From contig NZ_CXOO01000026.1 of NCBI RefSeq assembly GCF_001269385.1, positions 208,421 through 272,420 on the forward strand: a DNA stretch of 64,000 nt, read 5' to 3'. A program made the translations under genes and the position numbers. Positions 40,148 through 49,232 of the stretch are shown one piece after another. The notes under the pieces are model-generated. The model was given only the letters and a program-made list of their open reading frames with translations. It searched no databases and was not told where the DNA came from. Position 1 is the first letter of the stretch. Every line of letters starts with the position of its first letter. The stretch comes from Limnohabitans sp. DM1 (GTDB taxonomy: Bacteria > Pseudomonadota > Gammaproteobacteria > Burkholderiales > Burkholderiaceae_C).

Positions 40148-41968
40148 TCAGACGTAGTCCTTGTACTTGTCCAAAAAGCGGATCGGCTTGGCCAGCGCGT
40201 CGCGGCGGAAGGGGTCACCCAGCTCGCGGTTGCACATGATCTCAATCACGCAGGTCTTGCGCTGGTTCATCTGCAGGTCAATGGCTTTCTTGAGCGCCGG
40301 GCCCACGTCTTCGAGGCGGTCCACCACAATGCCTTCGGCGCCCATGGCCTGGGCGATGCCCGCAAAGCTTTCGCTTTCCAGTTCACCGGCCACAAAGCGG
40401 CGGTTGTAGAAGTCCACCTGGTTTTTCTTTTCGGCGCCCCACTGGCGGTTGTGGAAGACCACCGCCGTCACCGGAATGTCGTGGCGCACGGCCGTCATGA
40501 CCTCGACCATGCTCATGCCCCAAGCGCCGTCACCGGCATAGGCCACGGCGGGGCGGTCGGGCGCGGCGCACTTGGCACCGATCATGGTGGGCAGCGAATA
40601 GCCGCAGTTGCCAAAGCTCATGGGCGCAAAAAAGCTGCGCGGTTCGTCAAAACGCAGGTAGCTGTTGGCCACGGCGTTGATGTTGCCAATGTCGGTGGAC
40701 ACCATGACACGCGGCGGCATGGCTTTTTCCAGCTCGCGCAGCACCTGGCGTGGCGACAGGTAGCTGCCGCCCGTGGGGGTGCGCTCGCCCTTGGCCTCTT
40801 CCATCATGTCCAGGCTGAAGGGGTCTTTTTCGTGGGTCCAGGCGTCGAGTTCCTTTTCCCAGGCGTCTTTTTCGGCCTGGATTTTGGCGGCGCGCTCGGC
40901 CTTGTTGGCATCACAGGCCAGGGTGCGGGCCGACAGGCGCTTGAGCAGCTCAATGGCCACGGCCTTGGCGTCGCCGTGGATGCCCACGGTGATTTTTTTG
41001 ACCAGGCCCAAATTGGTGTGGTCGGCTTCGACCTGGATGATCTTGGCCTCTTTGGGCCAGTAGTCCATGCCGTGCTGCGGCAAGGTGCCAAACGGCCCCA
41101 TGCGCGAGCCCAGCGCCACCACCACGTCGGCCTGGGCGATCAGCTTCATGGCGGCTTTAGAGCCCTGGTAGCCCAGCGGGCCGGCCCACAGCGGGTGGCT
41201 GGCCGGGAAGGAGTCGTTGCGCAGGTAGCCATTGGCCACGGGAGAACCCAGGCGCTCGGCCAGGGCCACGCACTCCTTGACCGCGTCACCCATGACCACG
41301 CCACCGCCCGACAAAATGACCGGAAATTTGGCATTGGCCAGCAACTCCACGGCGGCGTTCAGGCTGTTTTCACCGCCCGCGCCACGTTCCACGCGCATGG
41401 GCTGCGGAATTTCGCAGTTGACTTCGCCGTAGAAATAGTCGCGTGGAATGTTCAGCTGGGTCGGCCCCATTTCCGAGATGGCACGGTCAAAGCAGCGGGC
41501 GGTGAACTCGGCCATGCGCTTGGGGTTGTTCACATGGCCCTGGTATTTGGTGAACTCCTGAAACATCGGCAGCTGCTGCGCCTCTTGGAAGCCGCCCAGG
41601 CCCATGCCCATGGTGCCCGTTTCGGGGGTGACGATGACCACCGGGCTGTGCGCCCAATAAGCCGCCGCAATGGCCGTGACGCAGTTGCTGATGCCCGGGC
41701 CGTTCTGGCCTATGACCACGCCGTGGCGGCCGCTCACACGGGCATAGCCATCCGCCATGTGCGCCCCGCCCTGCTCGTGCACCACCGGAATCAATCGGAT
41801 GCCTGCGGGGGCAAAGATGTCCATGGCGTCCATGAAGGCCGAGCCCATGATGCCGAACATGTCGGTCACGCCATTGGCGACCATGGTTTCCACAAAGGCC
41901 TCGGAGGGCGTCATTTTCTGCACGCCGCTGGCCACGGTGCGTTTGTCGGTTTTTGGGGGGGTGGTCAT
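40148..41968 (-). CDS. xsc: Sulfoacetaldehyde acetyltransferase
   Basis: 606 aa thiamine-diphosphate enzyme. The catalytic Glu is E65 in VVHEQGGAHMADGYARVSG, the ThDP motif GDGAWGMSMVEVMTAVRHD is near residue 478, and EMCN-like ends (IEIMCNRELGDPFRRDAL) together with FGIMGSAFMDAMDIF are diagnostic of Xsc. It converts sulfoacetaldehyde and phosphate to acetyl phosphate and sulfite, the key C-S cleavage in taurine and isethionate breakdown. First gene of the minus-strand operon, with AGGAGCAGCCC ahead of the start, divergent from an IclR regulator. Confidence 0.96.
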   Translation of the reverse strand: MTTPPKTDKRTVASGVQKMTPSEAFVETMVANGVTDMFGIMGSAFMDAMDIFAPAGIRLIPVVHEQGGAHMADGYARVSGRHGVVIGQNGPGISNCVTAIAAAYWAHSPVVIVTPETGTMGMGLGGFQEAQQLPMFQEFTKYQGHVNNPKRMAEFTARCFDRAISEMGPTQLNIPRDYFYGEVNCEIPQPMRVERGAGGENSLNAAVELLANAKFPVILSGGGVVMGDAVKECVALAERLGSPVANGYLRNDSFPASHPLWAGPLGYQGSKAAMKLIAQADVVVALGSRMGPFGTLPQHGMDYWPKEAKIIQVEADHTNLGLVKKITVGIHGDAKAVAIELLKRLSARTLACDANKAERAAKIQAEKDAWEKELDAWTHEKDPFSLDMMEEAKGERTPTGGSYLSPRQVLRELEKAMPPRVMVSTDIGNINAVANSYLRFDEPRSFFAPMSFGNCGYSLPTMIGAKCAAPDRPAVAYAGDGAWGMSMVEVMTAVRHDIPVTAVVFHNRQWGAEKKNQVDFYNRRFVAGELESESFAGIAQAMGAEGIVVDRLEDVGPALKKAIDLQMNQRKTCVIEIMCNRELGDPFRRDALAKPIRFLDKYKDYV

Positions 41969-42056
41969 GGGCTGCTCCTGAAAAACTAGAAAAAAAACAA
42001 AGAATCGAAACCAAGGGTTCCGAAATCCGAAACTGGGGGTGACTATAGACAGCTCG

Positions 42057-42070
42057 TTGATTCAAATCAA
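42057..42070. promoter_or_regulatory. Dyad in the xsc/iclR divergent gap, candidate regulator site
   Basis: TTGATTCAAATCAA has perfect 6-bp arms around a 2-bp centre and lies midway in the 164-bp gap. Nearby GTTCCGAAATCCGAAAC (42017-42033) and the reverse-sense TTTTTCGGGTTTTCC (42104-) may be a second site. Confidence 0.4.
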
Positions 42071-42132
42071 TCTAAATTTCACTTATCGATGTGATTTGTT
42101 CCATTTTTCGGGTTTTCCACTATGATGCAGCG

Positions 42133-42939
42133 ATGTCACTTGCCTCCGTCCCCCTGCCCGCATCGGCCCCCACTGAGATCAATGGGGACACGCCCACCCT
42201 TCGCCTGTTTGCCTTGCTGGAGGTAATCGCCAGCAAAAGCAGCTACTTTTCGCTGCAAAACCTGGCCGACGAAACCGGTCTGCCCAAGGCCACCTTGCAC
42301 CGCATGCTGCAGCAACTCGAAAGCGCCCATTTGCTGGAGCGCACGGCCGACGCTCGGCTTTACGGCACGGGCAACCGCCTGCGCAAACTGGCCGAGAACC
42401 TGCTGATCAACGACACCGCCCACGGCGCACGCCACGCCGTGCTGCGCCAGCTGGTCAACGAAGTGGGCGAGAGCTGCAACCTGACGGCCTTGAGCGGCAG
42501 CGAGGTGATCTACCTGGACCGGGTGGAAACCTCGGCCCCCTTGCGCTTTTACCTGCACCCGGGCTCGCGGGTGCCCGCCCACTGCTCGGCCAGCGGCAAG
42601 GTGTTTTTGTCCCAAATGAGCCCCGCCCAGCGCCAGCGCCTGCTGGCCCATGCGCCGCTGGACACCTACACCCCCAAAACCCTGACCGATCTGCAAACGC
42701 TGGAGCAAGAGTTCAAACAGGTCAAGCGCCAGGGCTTTGCCCTGGACAACGAAGAATTTTTGCCCGGCCTGATGTGCGTGGCGGTGTTGGTGCCTTCGGC
42801 ACAGGGCAGCTCCAACCTGTGTGTGGCGGTGCAAGCCCCTGTGCTGCGCCTGACGCCCGAGCGCTGTCTGCAGCTCTTGCCCGCGCTGCAACGTGCCGCG
42901 CAAGCCATCAGCGCCATTGAAACCGAGGCCATGCCATGA
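42133..42939 (+). CDS. IclR-family transcriptional regulator
   Basis: 268 aa. The N-terminal winged helix (about residues 20-80, SLQNLADETGLPKATLHRML) is followed by an IclR effector domain with RVETSAPLRFYLHPGSRVPA and HCSASGKVFL. It is divergent from xsc and probably controls the sulfonate operon, perhaps sensing a C2 sulfonate or intermediate. The ATG at 42133 is preferred to one 14 codons upstream that falls in the control region. Its stop overlaps the cobS-like start (ATGA). Confidence 0.93.
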   Translation: MSLASVPLPASAPTEINGDTPTLRLFALLEVIASKSSYFSLQNLADETGLPKATLHRMLQQLESAHLLERTADARLYGTGNRLRKLAENLLINDTAHGARHAVLRQLVNEVGESCNLTALSGSEVIYLDRVETSAPLRFYLHPGSRVPAHCSASGKVFLSQMSPAQRQRLLAHAPLDTYTPKTLTDLQTLEQEFKQVKRQGFALDNEEFLPGLMCVAVLVPSAQGSSNLCVAVQAPVLRLTPERCLQLLPALQRAAQAISAIETEAMP

Positions 42940-43883
42940 ACACGCCCCCTGAACTGAACCGCCTGGACGTGCGCAGCGTCTTTGGCATCGACAGCCCGCT
43001 GAAAGTCACCGCCTTTCGCGAACGCTCCGAGCATGTGCCCGACATCGACCCCGATTACCGCTTCAACCGCGAAGTCACGCTGGCCCTGCTGGCGGGTTTT
43101 GAACACAACCGCCGGGTCATGCTGCAAGGCCTGCACGGCACGGGCAAGTCCACCCACATTGAACAAGTGGCCGCCCGGCTGAACTGGCCTTGCGTGCGCG
43201 TCAACCTCGACGGGCACCTGAGCCGCCTCGATTTGGTGGGGCGCGACGCGGTGGTGCTGCGCGACGGCCAGCAGGTGACCGAGTTTCAGCCCGGCATCGT
43301 GCCCTGGGCACTGCAGAGGCCGGTGGCGCTGATTTTTGACGAGTACGACGCAGGGCGGCCCGAGATCATGTTCGTGATCCAGCGCCTGCTGGAGCGGGAT
43401 GGGCAATTCACCCTGCTCGACCAAAACCAGGTGCTCAAGCCGCACCCGCAGTTTCGCCTGTTTGCCACCAGCAACACGGTGGGGCTGGGCAACCTCAATG
43501 GCCTGTACCACGGCGCCCAGCAGCTCAACCAGGCGCAGATGGACCGCTGGAACATTGTGGCCACGCTGAACCACCTGCCGCCCGAGCAGGAAATGGCCAT
43601 CGTGCGCGCCCGTGTGCCCGCCATGCGCGACGAGGCCCGCCAGGCGCAGCTGCAGGCCATGGTGCAGTTTGCCAACCTCACGCGCCAGGGCTTCAAGGTG
43701 GGCGACCTGTCCACCCTCATGTCGCCGCGCAGCCTGATCAGCTGGGCCGAAAACCTGGACATTTTTGGTGACCTGCAGCTGGCGCTGCACCTGAGCTTCA
43801 TCAACAAGGGCGACGAGTCCGAACGCCCGGTGCTGGGCGAGTATTTCCAGCGCTGCTTTGACCAGGAGCTGGGCACGCCATGA
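42936..43883 (+). CDS. cobS: CobS-like AAA+ ATPase
   Basis: 315 aa. Walker A QGLHGTGKST (residues 64-73), Walker B ALIFDEYDAGRPEIMFVIQR near 130-150, and FATSNTVGLGNLNGLYHGAQ are very close to the aerobic cobaltochelatase subunit CobS. In cobalamin synthesis CobS and CobT form a ring complex that drives cobalt insertion by CobN. No cobN or other cob gene is in the window. It overlaps iclR by 4 bp and cobT-like by 4 bp, inside a sulfonate/sulfite cluster, so a role other than cobalt chelation deserves thought. Confidence 0.88.
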   Translation: MNTPPELNRLDVRSVFGIDSPLKVTAFRERSEHVPDIDPDYRFNREVTLALLAGFEHNRRVMLQGLHGTGKSTHIEQVAARLNWPCVRVNLDGHLSRLDLVGRDAVVLRDGQQVTEFQPGIVPWALQRPVALIFDEYDAGRPEIMFVIQRLLERDGQFTLLDQNQVLKPHPQFRLFATSNTVGLGNLNGLYHGAQQLNQAQMDRWNIVATLNHLPPEQEMAIVRARVPAMRDEARQAQLQAMVQFANLTRQGFKVGDLSTLMSPRSLISWAENLDIFGDLQLALHLSFINKGDESERPVLGEYFQRCFDQELGTP

Positions 43884-45664
43884 GCGAGCCGGGCTTGGCG
43901 GCTGTGCCTGGCTCGGGCGCGGGCGCAGACCAGGGCGGCCCGAGCGAGCAAGCCCTGCTGCGCCAGCAGCATGCGCAAGACGATTTGTGCGCCGCCAGCG
44001 TCCGCGCCCTGAGCGCCGACGCTGATTTGCATTACCGCCAGCGCCGCCTGTACCGCAACAATTTACGCCTGCCCGACTTTGCCCCCCATCTGCACCCGGT
44101 GCATGGCCAGGACGACTGGCGCTCGTTTCGCGCCGCCAGCGATGGCGCGGCGCTGCGTCTGCGCCATTCCGATGCAGCGCTGCACCGCGCGCTATGCGAG
44201 CGCCAGCCCCTGATGCCGCTGGAGCGGCTGATCGTGGAGATGCTGGAGCAAATCCGCGTCGAATCACTGGCCACCGAGCTGGGCCTGCCCGGTGCCGCGC
44301 ACAACCTGCGCCACCGTTTCGAGGTCTGGGCCGTGGCGCTGGGCCAGTCGGACCTGGCCGAAACCGTGCAGGGCCTCACGCTGCTCACCGTGGCCCTGAT
44401 CTGCCGTTCGCGGGTGCTGGGCGAGGCCGTGCCCGAGGCACTGATGGACCTGATCGAGTCCACCCGCTTTGCCTTGTCCGAAGTGATTGGCCACGATGTG
44501 CGCGGCCTGCGCCTGACGCGCCACGACCAAGCCCTTTATGGCGAGCACGCCCTGAACATTGCCCGCAGCGTCGCCCAGCACACGGTGGCAGGCCAGGTGC
44601 AGCCCCCGGCCACGCGCATCAACCCGGTGCAGCCCACCCGCGAGCGGCTGTCGCTGTGGATCGACTTTGAAGGCGGCGAGGACAAGGACGCAGCCATCGC
44701 CGCACCGGGCCGCAGCCTGAGCCCGGACGAGGTGTTGCGCGGCTACACCGTCTTCACCACCGCCTACGACCGCACGGCGCAAGCGGCCGATTTGGTGCGA
44801 GAGGCCGAGCGGCAGGCCCTGCGCACGCAGCTGGATGCGCGCATCGCCCAGCAGGGCGTGGCCTTGCAGCCGCTGGTGCGCCAGCTCAAGGCGCTGCTGA
44901 GCCCGCCGCGCTGGCAGGGTCAGGACAGCGGCCAGGACGAAGGCCGCATCGACGGCAGCCGCCTGCCGCAGCTGGTGGCCAATCCGCTGCAGCGGCTGCT
45001 GTTTGTGCGTGAGCGCCAGCGCCCTGTACCCGATGCGGTGGTGTGCTTTTTGATCGATTGCTCGGGCAGCATGAAGGCGCAACGCGAGCCCATCGCCTTG
45101 CTGGTGGACGTGATGAGCCGGGCGCTGGACTTGGCGGGCGTGCCCTGCGAAGTGTTGGGTTTTACCACCGGCGCCTGGAGCGGTGGGCGTGCCCTGCGCG
45201 ACTGGCGCCGCGCCGGTCAGCCGACCGCGCCGGGCCGCCTGAACGAGCGCTGCCACATCATTTTCAAGCCCGCCGAAAAAGCCTGGCGTCTGGCCAGGCG
45301 CGACATGGCGGCCCTGCTCAAACCCGAGCTGTACCGCGAATGCCTGGACGGCGAAGCCCTGCTGTGGGCCGAGCAACGCTTGCTGGCGCAAAAGGCCTCT
45401 CGGCGCATCTTGCTGGTCATCTCGGACGGCTGCCCCAGCGACAGCGCCACCGCGCAAACCAACGAAGCGCAGTACCTGGAACAACACCTGCTGGCCGTGA
45501 CCGAGCGCATCGAGCGCAGTGGCCACATCGAGCTGACCGCCCTGGGCGTGGGCCTGGACATGAGCGGCTATTATCGAAACAGCGACATGCTGGACCTGTC
45601 AGACCTACAGGGCCAGCGGGTCTTCGCACAAATTCTGGGGGCCTTTCGACCCCCAAGACGATGA
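43880..45664 (+). CDS. cobT: CobT-like VWA-domain protein
   Basis: 594 aa. The C-terminal von Willebrand A domain has the MIDAS motif FLIDCSGSMKAQREPIALLV near residue 390 and downstream LDGEALLWAEQRLL and RRILLVISDGCPSDS, as in CobT. The N-terminal half is helical without a known fold apart from CobT likeness. It is the partner of the CobS-like ATPase, as in other AAA+/VWA pairs such as CbbQ/CbbO or NorQ/NorD that remodel metalloenzymes. It overlaps cobS-like and the TauE-type gene by 4 bp each. Confidence 0.86.
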   Translation: MSEPGLAAVPGSGAGADQGGPSEQALLRQQHAQDDLCAASVRALSADADLHYRQRRLYRNNLRLPDFAPHLHPVHGQDDWRSFRAASDGAALRLRHSDAALHRALCERQPLMPLERLIVEMLEQIRVESLATELGLPGAAHNLRHRFEVWAVALGQSDLAETVQGLTLLTVALICRSRVLGEAVPEALMDLIESTRFALSEVIGHDVRGLRLTRHDQALYGEHALNIARSVAQHTVAGQVQPPATRINPVQPTRERLSLWIDFEGGEDKDAAIAAPGRSLSPDEVLRGYTVFTTAYDRTAQAADLVREAERQALRTQLDARIAQQGVALQPLVRQLKALLSPPRWQGQDSGQDEGRIDGSRLPQLVANPLQRLLFVRERQRPVPDAVVCFLIDCSGSMKAQREPIALLVDVMSRALDLAGVPCEVLGFTTGAWSGGRALRDWRRAGQPTAPGRLNERCHIIFKPAEKAWRLARRDMAALLKPELYRECLDGEALLWAEQRLLAQKASRRILLVISDGCPSDSATAQTNEAQYLEQHLLAVTERIERSGHIELTALGVGLDMSGYYRNSDMLDLSDLQGQRVFAQILGAFRPPRR

Positions 45665-46479
45665 ATTCAACCATGAACCTGCTCAACCCCTTCACCCTCC
45701 CCGACAACGCTAACGCCATGAGCCTGCTGCTCAGCAGTCTGGTCGTGCTGTTTGCCGGATTTGTGCGGGGGCTGACAGGCTTTGGCTTTTCGGCCCTGTG
45801 CGTGAGCTGCCTGTCGGTGTTCCTGCCACCTGCACAGGTGGTGCCTGCGCTGTTTGTGCTAGAAATTCTGGCCAGCATCAGCCTTCTCAAAACCTGTTGG
45901 CCCGATGTGCACTGGTCCTGGCTGCGCGTGCTGCTTGTGGGTAATTTGGTGTTTATTCCGCTGGGCGTGCTGACCCAGCAAAGCCTGACCGCCGACACCC
46001 TGCGCCTGTTGATTGCGGGGGTCATTGGGGTGATAGCACTGGCACAGTTGCAAGGCCTGCGGCCTCAAGGCCCACCTGGCAAAGCCTTGCAATGGGGCAC
46101 CAGCATGCTCAGTGGCTGGCTCAACGGGCTGGCCGCCATTGGCGGCATTGCGGTGGCCATGGTGTTCAACCAGACTCGCCTGGCCCCGGCGGTGATGCGT
46201 GCCAGCCTGGTGGTGTTTTTCTTGTTCACCGACCTGTTTGCCCTGCTGTGCCTGGCCCTCATGGCCCATCTGGCCATCGTGCCCACTTCGCTGCACGACA
46301 TCAGCGGCCCCACCGCGTTTTGGTCCGCCGCCTGGCTACCTGCCATGCTGCTGGGCATCTGGCTCGGACACCGCCAAAGCGCCCACATCTCGGCAGACCA
46401 TTTCAGACGCCTGGTGCAGCTGCTGCTGCTGGTGATCGCTGCATTGATGGCGGGGCGGGTCATCAGCGACGGGGCATAG
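45661..46479 (+). CDS. tauE: TauE/SafE-family membrane exporter, probable sulfite exporter
   Basis: 272 aa with eight hydrophobic segments and the family pattern FAGFVRGLTGFGFSALCVSC near the start, repeated in part as WGTSMLSGWLNGLAAIGGIA in the second half. TauE-type proteins export sulfite or sulfonates. It starts inside the cobT-like stop (ATGA), last gene of the plus-strand operon, and would relieve sulfite stress when Xsc outruns SoeABC. The start at 45661 is chosen; upstream sequence is cobT in another frame. Confidence 0.88.
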   Translation: MNSTMNLLNPFTLPDNANAMSLLLSSLVVLFAGFVRGLTGFGFSALCVSCLSVFLPPAQVVPALFVLEILASISLLKTCWPDVHWSWLRVLLVGNLVFIPLGVLTQQSLTADTLRLLIAGVIGVIALAQLQGLRPQGPPGKALQWGTSMLSGWLNGLAAIGGIAVAMVFNQTRLAPAVMRASLVVFFLFTDLFALLCLALMAHLAIVPTSLHDISGPTAFWSAAWLPAMLLGIWLGHRQSAHISADHFRRLVQLLLLVIAALMAGRVISDGA

Positions 46480-46642
46480 GGACACCAATCCCCTGCCCGC
46501 TTTATCGCCAGCAGCACTGGCTCCTCCCACAATGCGCTGCTTTGGAACACACAGCTCAAACTTCATGGGACCGTCTTCAGGGACACTGGGGGCACAGCTG
46601 CTAAGCCACAGCCCGCGAGGCACTCAGGCAAAGAACTGTGAT

Positions 46643-46876
46643 TCAGGACTTTTGGTCATCTGATTCGAACAACAGCCGAAACAATCGATCCGACTCCTGC
46701 AAGCCCTCATCGGTCAACACCACTGACTTGGCCTTGCCAACCGGGTTCGAGATAAAACCCTTGGCATGGAGTCTCTCCATCACCTCCCAATCAAAGCCTT
46801 TCCATGACCTGTTGCTGTCATGCAAACCCAACTGCAGCAATGCCAGCACCGCTTGGTCAATGCGCTCTGTGTTCAT
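46643..46876 (-). CDS. DUF6429 family small protein
   Basis: 77 aa, MNTERIDQAVLALLQLGLHD, then SWKGFDWEVMERLHAKGFIS and KAKSVVLTDEG, a small helical protein family of unknown function. The spacing resembles a winged-helix fold (KGFIS...AKSVVLTDEG), so DNA binding is conceivable. It is alone on the minus strand between the TauE-type gene and the broken DUF1345 gene. Confidence 0.75.
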   Translation of the reverse strand: MNTERIDQAVLALLQLGLHDSNRSWKGFDWEVMERLHAKGFISNPVGKAKSVVLTDEGLQESDRLFRLLFESDDQKS

Positions 46877-46964
46877 CTTGATGACTCCTGTGTTGATTGA
46901 TGTCCGTGCGCTTGCTGCCATGGTCCACATGCAGCAAGGCCCGAAGTTTGCCCTAATTGCCCCC

Positions 46965-47555
46965 ATGAAACGCCCCCTGCACACGTTCATGCTTCAGCTC
47001 AACGCCCACATCCGTCTGGTCAGTGCCGCCCTGTTTGGCGTGGCACTGCACCTGGCGCTGTCCCCCACTGGCCCACGCTGATCACCTCCCGAATTTTGCC
47101 TTGCTGGAACACCGCTGTTGCGCTGTACCTTCTGATGGCCTTGTGGGTCATGCGGCAGTCTGACGTGGCGCACATGCGCCAGCGGGCTTACCGCCAAGAC
47201 GAAGGCCAAAAGACCATTCTGCTGCTGCCCATTGGCCTCACGGGCGCCACGGTGGCCAGTTCCTGTGTATTCATGCACCTGATGTTTGCCATGCATTACG
47301 CCCAGGACGACTACCTGAGCGGGCGCCACGGGCGCGAACCCGGTTTGACCTTTCCACAGGAACCCATGCCGGACTACTGGGACTTTTTGTACTTTTCGGC
47401 GGTGATCGGCACCTCGGGGCAAACGGCCGATGTGTCCTTCACCTCCAAGGCCATGCGCCGCACGGGGCTGGTGCACTGTGTGCTGGCTTACTTTTACAAC
47501 ACCAAACACCACGGTGCTGGCCCTGACCATCAACATTGCGGCCAGCCTGATGTGA
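46965..47555 (+). pseudogene. DUF1345 membrane protein, two frameshifts
   Basis: Three frames together give one DUF1345 protein. MKRPLHTFMLQLNAHIRLVS begins at 46965. After a shift near 47065 comes LITSRILPCWNTAVALYLLM through MPDYWDFLYFSAVIGTSGQT and VSFTSKAMRRTGLVHCVLAY. A second shift near 47500 (the sequence AACACCAAACACCACGG) leads to TTVLALTINIAASLM and a stop at 47555. The DYWDF...SxQTADV motif is a family hallmark. About 195 codons, near full length. The function of the family is unknown. Confidence 0.85.
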
Positions 47556-47599
47556 GCCCTGCCGGGAGCCTGCCCGGCGCCCGATAAAATCCCCCACCT

Positions 47600-49048
47600 A
47601 TGACAAACCAACTCGACAAAAAATCCCAAGCCTGGTCCGCGCTCTTTTCTGAACCCATGAGCGAGTTGGTCAAGCGCTACACCGCCAGCGTGTTCTTTGA
47701 CAAGCGCCTGTGGCAAGCCGACATTCAAGGCTCGCTCGCCCACGCTGAGATGCTGGCCGCGCAAAACATCATCGGTGCCAGCGACCTGGCCGACATCCAG
47801 CGCGGCATGGCGCAGATCACGCAAGAGATCGAATCCGGCGCCTTTGAATGGAAGCTCGACCTGGAAGACGTGCACCTGAACATCGAGGCGCGCCTGACCC
47901 AACTGGTGGGCGACGCAGGCAAGCGACTGCACACCGGCCGCAGCCGCAACGACCAAGTGGCCACCGACGTTCGCCTGTGGTTGCGCAGCGAGATGGACCT
48001 GATCATCGAGTTGCTGGCCGACCTGCAAAAGTCGCTGGTCGATGTGGCCGAGCAAAACGTCGAAGTCATCCTGCCCGGCTTCACCCACCTGCAAGTGGCG
48101 CAGCCCGTGAGTTTTGCGCACCACCTGCTGGCTTATGTGGAGATGTTCAGTCGGGATGCCGAGCGCATGGTCGACGTGCGCCGCCGCACCAACCGCCTGC
48201 CCCTGGGCAGCGCCGCCTTGGCCGGCACCACCTACCCGCTGGACCGCGAGCGTGTGGCCCGCACGCTGGGCATGGTCGATGAAGCAGGCAACCCGCAGGT
48301 CTGCCAAAACAGCCTGGACGGCGTGAGCGACCGCGACTTCGCGATTGAATTCACCGCTGCGGCCAGCCTGTGCATGGTGCACATCAGCCGCTTCTCGGAA
48401 GAGTTGATTTTGTGGATGAGCCAGAACTTCGGTTTTGTGCGTATTGCCGACCGCTTCACCACCGGCTCGTCCATCATGCCGCAGAAGAAAAACCCCGACG
48501 TGCCCGAGCTGGCACGCGGCAAAACCGGCCGCGTGGTTGGCCACCTGATGGGCCTGATCACCCTGATGAAAGGCCAGCCCCTGGCCTACAACAAGGACAA
48601 CCAGGAAGACAAAGAGCCGCTGTTCGACACGGTGGACACGCTCAAAGACACGCTGCGCATCTTCAGCGAAATGGTGGGCGGCCAGGTCAACCCCGCCAGG
48701 GGCGTCAAAGAAGGTGGCATCACCGTCAACGCCGCAGCGATGGAAGCGGCTGTGAAAAAAGGTTACGCCACGGCCACCGACTTGGCCGACTATTTGGTGA
48801 AAAAAGGCCTGCCGTTTCGCGACGCACACGAGGTCGTGGCCCACGCGGTCAAGACCGCGCAAGGCCTGGGTGTGGACTTGTCAGAGCTGCCGCTGGAAAC
48901 CCTGCAAAAGTTCGACGGCCGCATCGAAGCCGATGTGTTCGGGCCACTCAGCCTGCAAGGCTCGCTGAACGCCCGCAATACCTTGGGCGGCACGGCGCCT
49001 GCGCAGGTGCATCTGCAGATTGCGCGGCATCGCGTCCGTTTGGGCTGA
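47600..49048 (+). CDS. argH: Argininosuccinate lyase
   Basis: 482 aa. The fumarase/aspartase signature [20 protein letters not shown] with the catalytic Ser is near residue 290, and [19 protein letters not shown] and [15 protein letters not shown] are present. It splits argininosuccinate to arginine and fumarate. It is about 15 residues longer than the usual enzyme, and the C-terminal end [13 protein letters not shown] is a little unusual. Confidence 0.97.
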   Translation: MTNQLDKKSQAWSALFSEPMSELVKRYTASVFFDKRLWQADIQGSLAHAEMLAAQNIIGASDLADIQRGMAQITQEIESGAFEWKLDLEDVHLNIEARLTQLVGDAGKRLHTGRSRNDQVATDVRLWLRSEMDLIIELLADLQKSLVDVAEQNVEVILPGFTHLQVAQPVSFAHHLLAYVEMFSRDAERMVDVRRRTNRLPLGSAALAGTTYPLDRERVARTLGMVDEAGNPQVCQNSLDGVSDRDFAIEFTAAASLCMVHISRFSEELILWMSQNFGFVRIADRFTTGSSIMPQKKNPDVPELARGKTGRVVGHLMGLITLMKGQPLAYNKDNQEDKEPLFDTVDTLKDTLRIFSEMVGGQVNPARGVKEGGITVNAAAMEAAVKKGYATATDLADYLVKKGLPFRDAHEVVAHAVKTAQGLGVDLSELPLETLQKFDGRIEADVFGPLSLQGSLNARNTLGGTAPAQVHLQIARHRVRLG

Positions 49049-49103
49049 TACCCCGCAGGCCGCAAGCTTGAGCGCCTGTCATGCGGGCTTCGACAAAGGC
49101 CCA

Positions 49104-49158
49104 TGTCGGGGCTGAAGCCACCGACCTACAGGGAAGTAGCGCTATCGCAAAGTCCGAC
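49104..49158. repeat. REP-like palindrome after argH
   Basis: GTCGGGGCTGAAGCCACCGA (49104-, ending CCTAC) faces a weaker arm around GCAAAGTCCGAC (49147-49158). It is a member of the GTAGGTCGG family. Confidence 0.55.
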
Positions 49159-49232
49159 CTTGCCTGCATCGCCCTGTCGTTGAAGTACGATGCGTGCAAA
49201 CCACGGCTCCCCATATCCCAAGAGGTCGGCAG

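Noticed and set aside
40142..41989. Plus-strand open frame of about 615 codons opposite xsc
   Set aside because: Antisense shadow of xsc, His/Gly-rich, no family.
45043..45660. Long upstream extension of the TauE-type gene
   Set aside because: The segment is Arg/Pro/Gly-rich and reads the cobT-like gene out of frame; the ATGA overlap gives a much better start at 45661.
42936..45664. Magnesium chelatase ChlI/ChlD pair
   Set aside because: The AAA+ protein has CobS-specific blocks (FDEYDAGRP, ATSNTVGLGN-like) and the VWA protein has CobT-type LDGEALLWA, unlike ChlI and ChlD.
46994..48862. Minus-strand open frame of about 620 codons opposite argH
   Set aside because: Antisense shadow of argH; it also runs through the DUF1345 remnant.
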